In this document: in pieces, positions 35,424 to 38,801 of the stretch
How the letters are laid out: every line of letters starts with the position of its first letter
Position numbering within the stretch: the first letter of the stretch is position 1
Assembly: GCA_903912485.1 (NCBI GenBank)
Contig: CAIWHR010000589.1
Location: 1-38,801, forward strand
From: an uncultured beta proteobacterium
Lineage (GTDB): Bacteria > Pseudomonadota > Gammaproteobacteria > Burkholderiales > Casimicrobiaceae
Reading direction: 5' to 3'
Length of the DNA: 38,801 nt
Notes under the pieces: generated by a model
What the model was told of the DNA's origin: nothing
The model's database searches: none
Seen by the model: only the letters and a program-made list of their open reading frames with translations
Position numbers and translations under genes: made by a program

Positions 35424-37280
35424 CTACGCGGCCTCGCGGCTCGCCTTCTTGCGCTCGTGATCCTTGAGGAAGCGCTTGCGGATGCGGATCGTCTGCGGCG
35501 TGACCTCGACCAGCTCGTCGTCGGCGATGAACTCGACCGCGTATTCGAGCGTCAGCTGGATCGGCGGCACCAGCCGCACCGCTTCGTCGGTGCCGGACGA
35601 GCGGACGTTGGTCAGCTGCTTGCCCTTGATCGGGTTGACGACGAGGTCGTTGTCGCGGGTGTGGATGCCGATGATCATGCCCTCGTACAGCTTGTCGCCC
35701 GGGCTGACGAACATCTTGCCGCGGTCCTGCAGCTTCCACAGCGCGTAGGCGACCGCCTCGCCGTCCTCGGCCGAGATCAGCACGCCGTTGCGGCGGTCGG
35801 GAATCTCGCCTTTCAGCGGGCTGTACTCGTCGAACACGTGGCTCATGAGGCCGGTGCCGCGGGTGAGGTTCATGAACTCGCCCTGGAAGCCGATCAGGCC
35901 GCGCGCCGGAATCCGGTACTCGAGCCGCACGCGGCCGCGCGAGTCGGACTCCATGTTGACGAGGTCGCCGCGGCGCGGACCCAGCGCTTCCATGACCGCG
36001 CCCTGGTTGGTCTCCTCGACGTCGACCGACAGCGCTTCGAACGGCTCGCAGGTGACGCCGTCGACCTCGCGCAGCACGACGCGCGGGCGCGACACCGCGA
36101 GCTCGAAGCCCTCGCGCCGCATGTTCTCGATCAGGATCGTGAGGTGCAGCTCGCCGCGGCCCGAGACCAGGAACGCGTCGGTGTCGCCGGTCTCTTCGAC
36201 CCGCAGCGCGACGTTGGTCAGCACTTCCTTGGCCAGGCGGTCGCGCAGGTTGCGGCTGGTGACGTACTTGCCTTCGCGGCCCGCCAGCGGCGACGTGTTG
36301 ACCTGGAAATACATCGACAGCGTCGGCAGGTCGACCTTGATCGGCGGCAGCGCCTCCGGCGACTCGATCGACGCCAGCGTGGTGCCGATGGTCAGGTCGT
36401 CGACGCCGGTGATCAGCACGATGTCGCCGGCTTCGGCGGCGGTGACCGGCGCGCGCTCGAGCCCCGAGAAAGCGAGCACCTGGCCGATCTTCGCCTTCTG
36501 CAGCAGCTGCCCTTCGACCGGCGGGCCGTTCAGCACCGCGACTTCCTGCCCCGGCGCGATGCGGCCGCGGCGGATGCGGCCGATGGCGATCCGGCCCAGG
36601 TAGTTCGAGTAGTCGAGCGCGCTGACCTGGAACTGCAGCGGCGCGTCGGGATCGCCGACCGGCGCCGGCACGTAGGACAGAATCGTCTCGAACAGCGCGC
36701 GCAGGTCGGCGCCTTCCGGCTTGACGCCGGCCTTGGCCAGCTTGACGTCGGTGGTCGCCCAGCCGTTGAGCGCCGAAGCGTAGACGACGGGGAAGTCGAG
36801 CTGCGCCTCGGAAGCGCCGATGCGGTCGAACAGCTCGAAGGTCTGGTTGACGACCCACTCCGGCCGCGCGCCGGGCCGGTCGACCTTGTTGATGACGACG
36901 ATCGGCTGCAGGCCCAGCTGCAGCGCCTTCAGCGTGACGAAGCGCGTCTGCGGCATCGGCCCTTCGACCGCGTCGACCAGCAGCAGCACGCCGTCGACCA
37001 TTCCCAGCACGCGCTCGACCTCGCCGCCGAAATCGGCGTGTCCCGGCGTATCGACGATGTTGATGTGCGTGTCGCGGTAGCGGATCGAGCAGTTCTTGGC
37101 GAGGATGGTGATGCCGCGCTCGCGCTCGAGATCGTTGCTGTCCATCACCCGTTCGGTGAGGTGCTGGTGCTTGGCGAAGGTGCCGGCCTGCACCAGCAGC
37201 TTGTCGACGAGCGTCGTCTTGCCGTGGTCGACGTGGGCGATGATCGCGATGTTGCGCAAGGGGCGGACTGAGGTGGTCAT
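35424..37280 (-). CDS. typA: Translational GTPase TypA/BipA
   Basis: [82 protein letters not shown]. Confidence 0.96.
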   Translation of the reverse strand: MTTSVRPLRNIAIIAHVDHGKTTLVDKLLVQAGTFAKHQHLTERVMDSNDLERERGITILAKNCSIRYRDTHINIVDTPGHADFGGEVERVLGMVDGVLLLVDAVEGPMPQTRFVTLKALQLGLQPIVVINKVDRPGARPEWVVNQTFELFDRIGASEAQLDFPVVYASALNGWATTDVKLAKAGVKPEGADLRALFETILSYVPAPVGDPDAPLQFQVSALDYSNYLGRIAIGRIRRGRIAPGQEVAVLNGPPVEGQLLQKAKIGQVLAFSGLERAPVTAAEAGDIVLITGVDDLTIGTTLASIESPEALPPIKVDLPTLSMYFQVNTSPLAGREGKYVTSRNLRDRLAKEVLTNVALRVEETGDTDAFLVSGRGELHLTILIENMRREGFELAVSRPRVVLREVDGVTCEPFEALSVDVEETNQGAVMEALGPRRGDLVNMESDSRGRVRLEYRIPARGLIGFQGEFMNLTRGTGLMSHVFDEYSPLKGEIPDRRNGVLISAEDGEAVAYALWKLQDRGKMFVSPGDKLYEGMIIGIHTRDNDLVVNPIKGKQLTNVRSSGTDEAVRLVPPIQLTLEYAVEFIADDELVEVTPQTIRIRKRFLKDHERKKASREAA

Positions 37281-37374
37281 GGCGTGTGGGAAACGATGGC
37301 GTAACCGCGGCCGGAGGTGGCCGCGAAGAACCATAAATTATAGCCCGGAAACGGTCGCCACCGCCATGTTTATT

Positions 37375-37402
37375 TTGAATAATCCGAAACTTAGGTTATG
37401 AT
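37375..37402 (+). promoter_or_regulatory. Candidate sigma70 promoter TTGAAT-N16-TATGAT
   Basis: AT-rich island in a GC-rich region upstream of the rhlE-like gene; hexamers at 37375-37380 and 37397-37402. Confidence 0.5.
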
Positions 37403-37551
37403 CCCGCTTCGGGCGGCCATTCCGGTCACCGCCCACTCGAGCGCCGGCCGGTGGGGGTCATTCGCAGTCGCACCCCTCCCCCGCGACGTCAACCCGAAAT
37501 CCGCTGCCTGGACCGGAAATCCCCCAGGGGATGGCCGCGCCAGGAGTGCCT

Positions 37552-38801
<1,250 letters not shown>

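Overview
GC-rich, probably betaproteobacterial chromosomal window. Housekeeping genes flank a roughly 12.6-kb plus-strand accessory block at 4981-17566. Left flank: end of an M20 peptidase, a small c-type cytochrome and a soluble TPR-GAF-hybrid histidine kinase. The accessory block reads as one co-directional, tightly packed series: Phd/YefM antitoxin, a ParE-like toxin with an internal compensating frameshift, a RapA/SNF2-type helicase, an AAA ATPase plus subtilase pair matching the IetA/IetS architecture, a beta-class (type III Mod-like) DNA methyltransferase, a zeta/COG4185-like P-loop protein with a small partner, and a type III Res-like helicase-nuclease with a C-terminal PD-ExK motif. 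I read it as a nested anti-phage defence operon. The composition and three inverted repeats at 8830-8975 suggest the protease pair was inserted into a pre-existing SNF2/Mod/Res locus. Right flank: ribE-ribD-nrdR-glyA (minus strand), TRAP dctQM and a convergent dctP sharing a bidirectional terminator, a PilZ-like protein, pmbA, darP-mogA, two convergent EamA transporters, mtfA, rmuC, a DUF2891 protein, typA/bipA and the start of rhlE. Two composite tandem-repeat elements (33557-33897, 33940-34220) and a shorter relative (35301-35420), all bounded by GTAGCCCGGG / CCGGGCTAC ends, lie between genes near rmuC, DUF2891 and typA. All family assignments come from reading motifs by eye; no database search was run.
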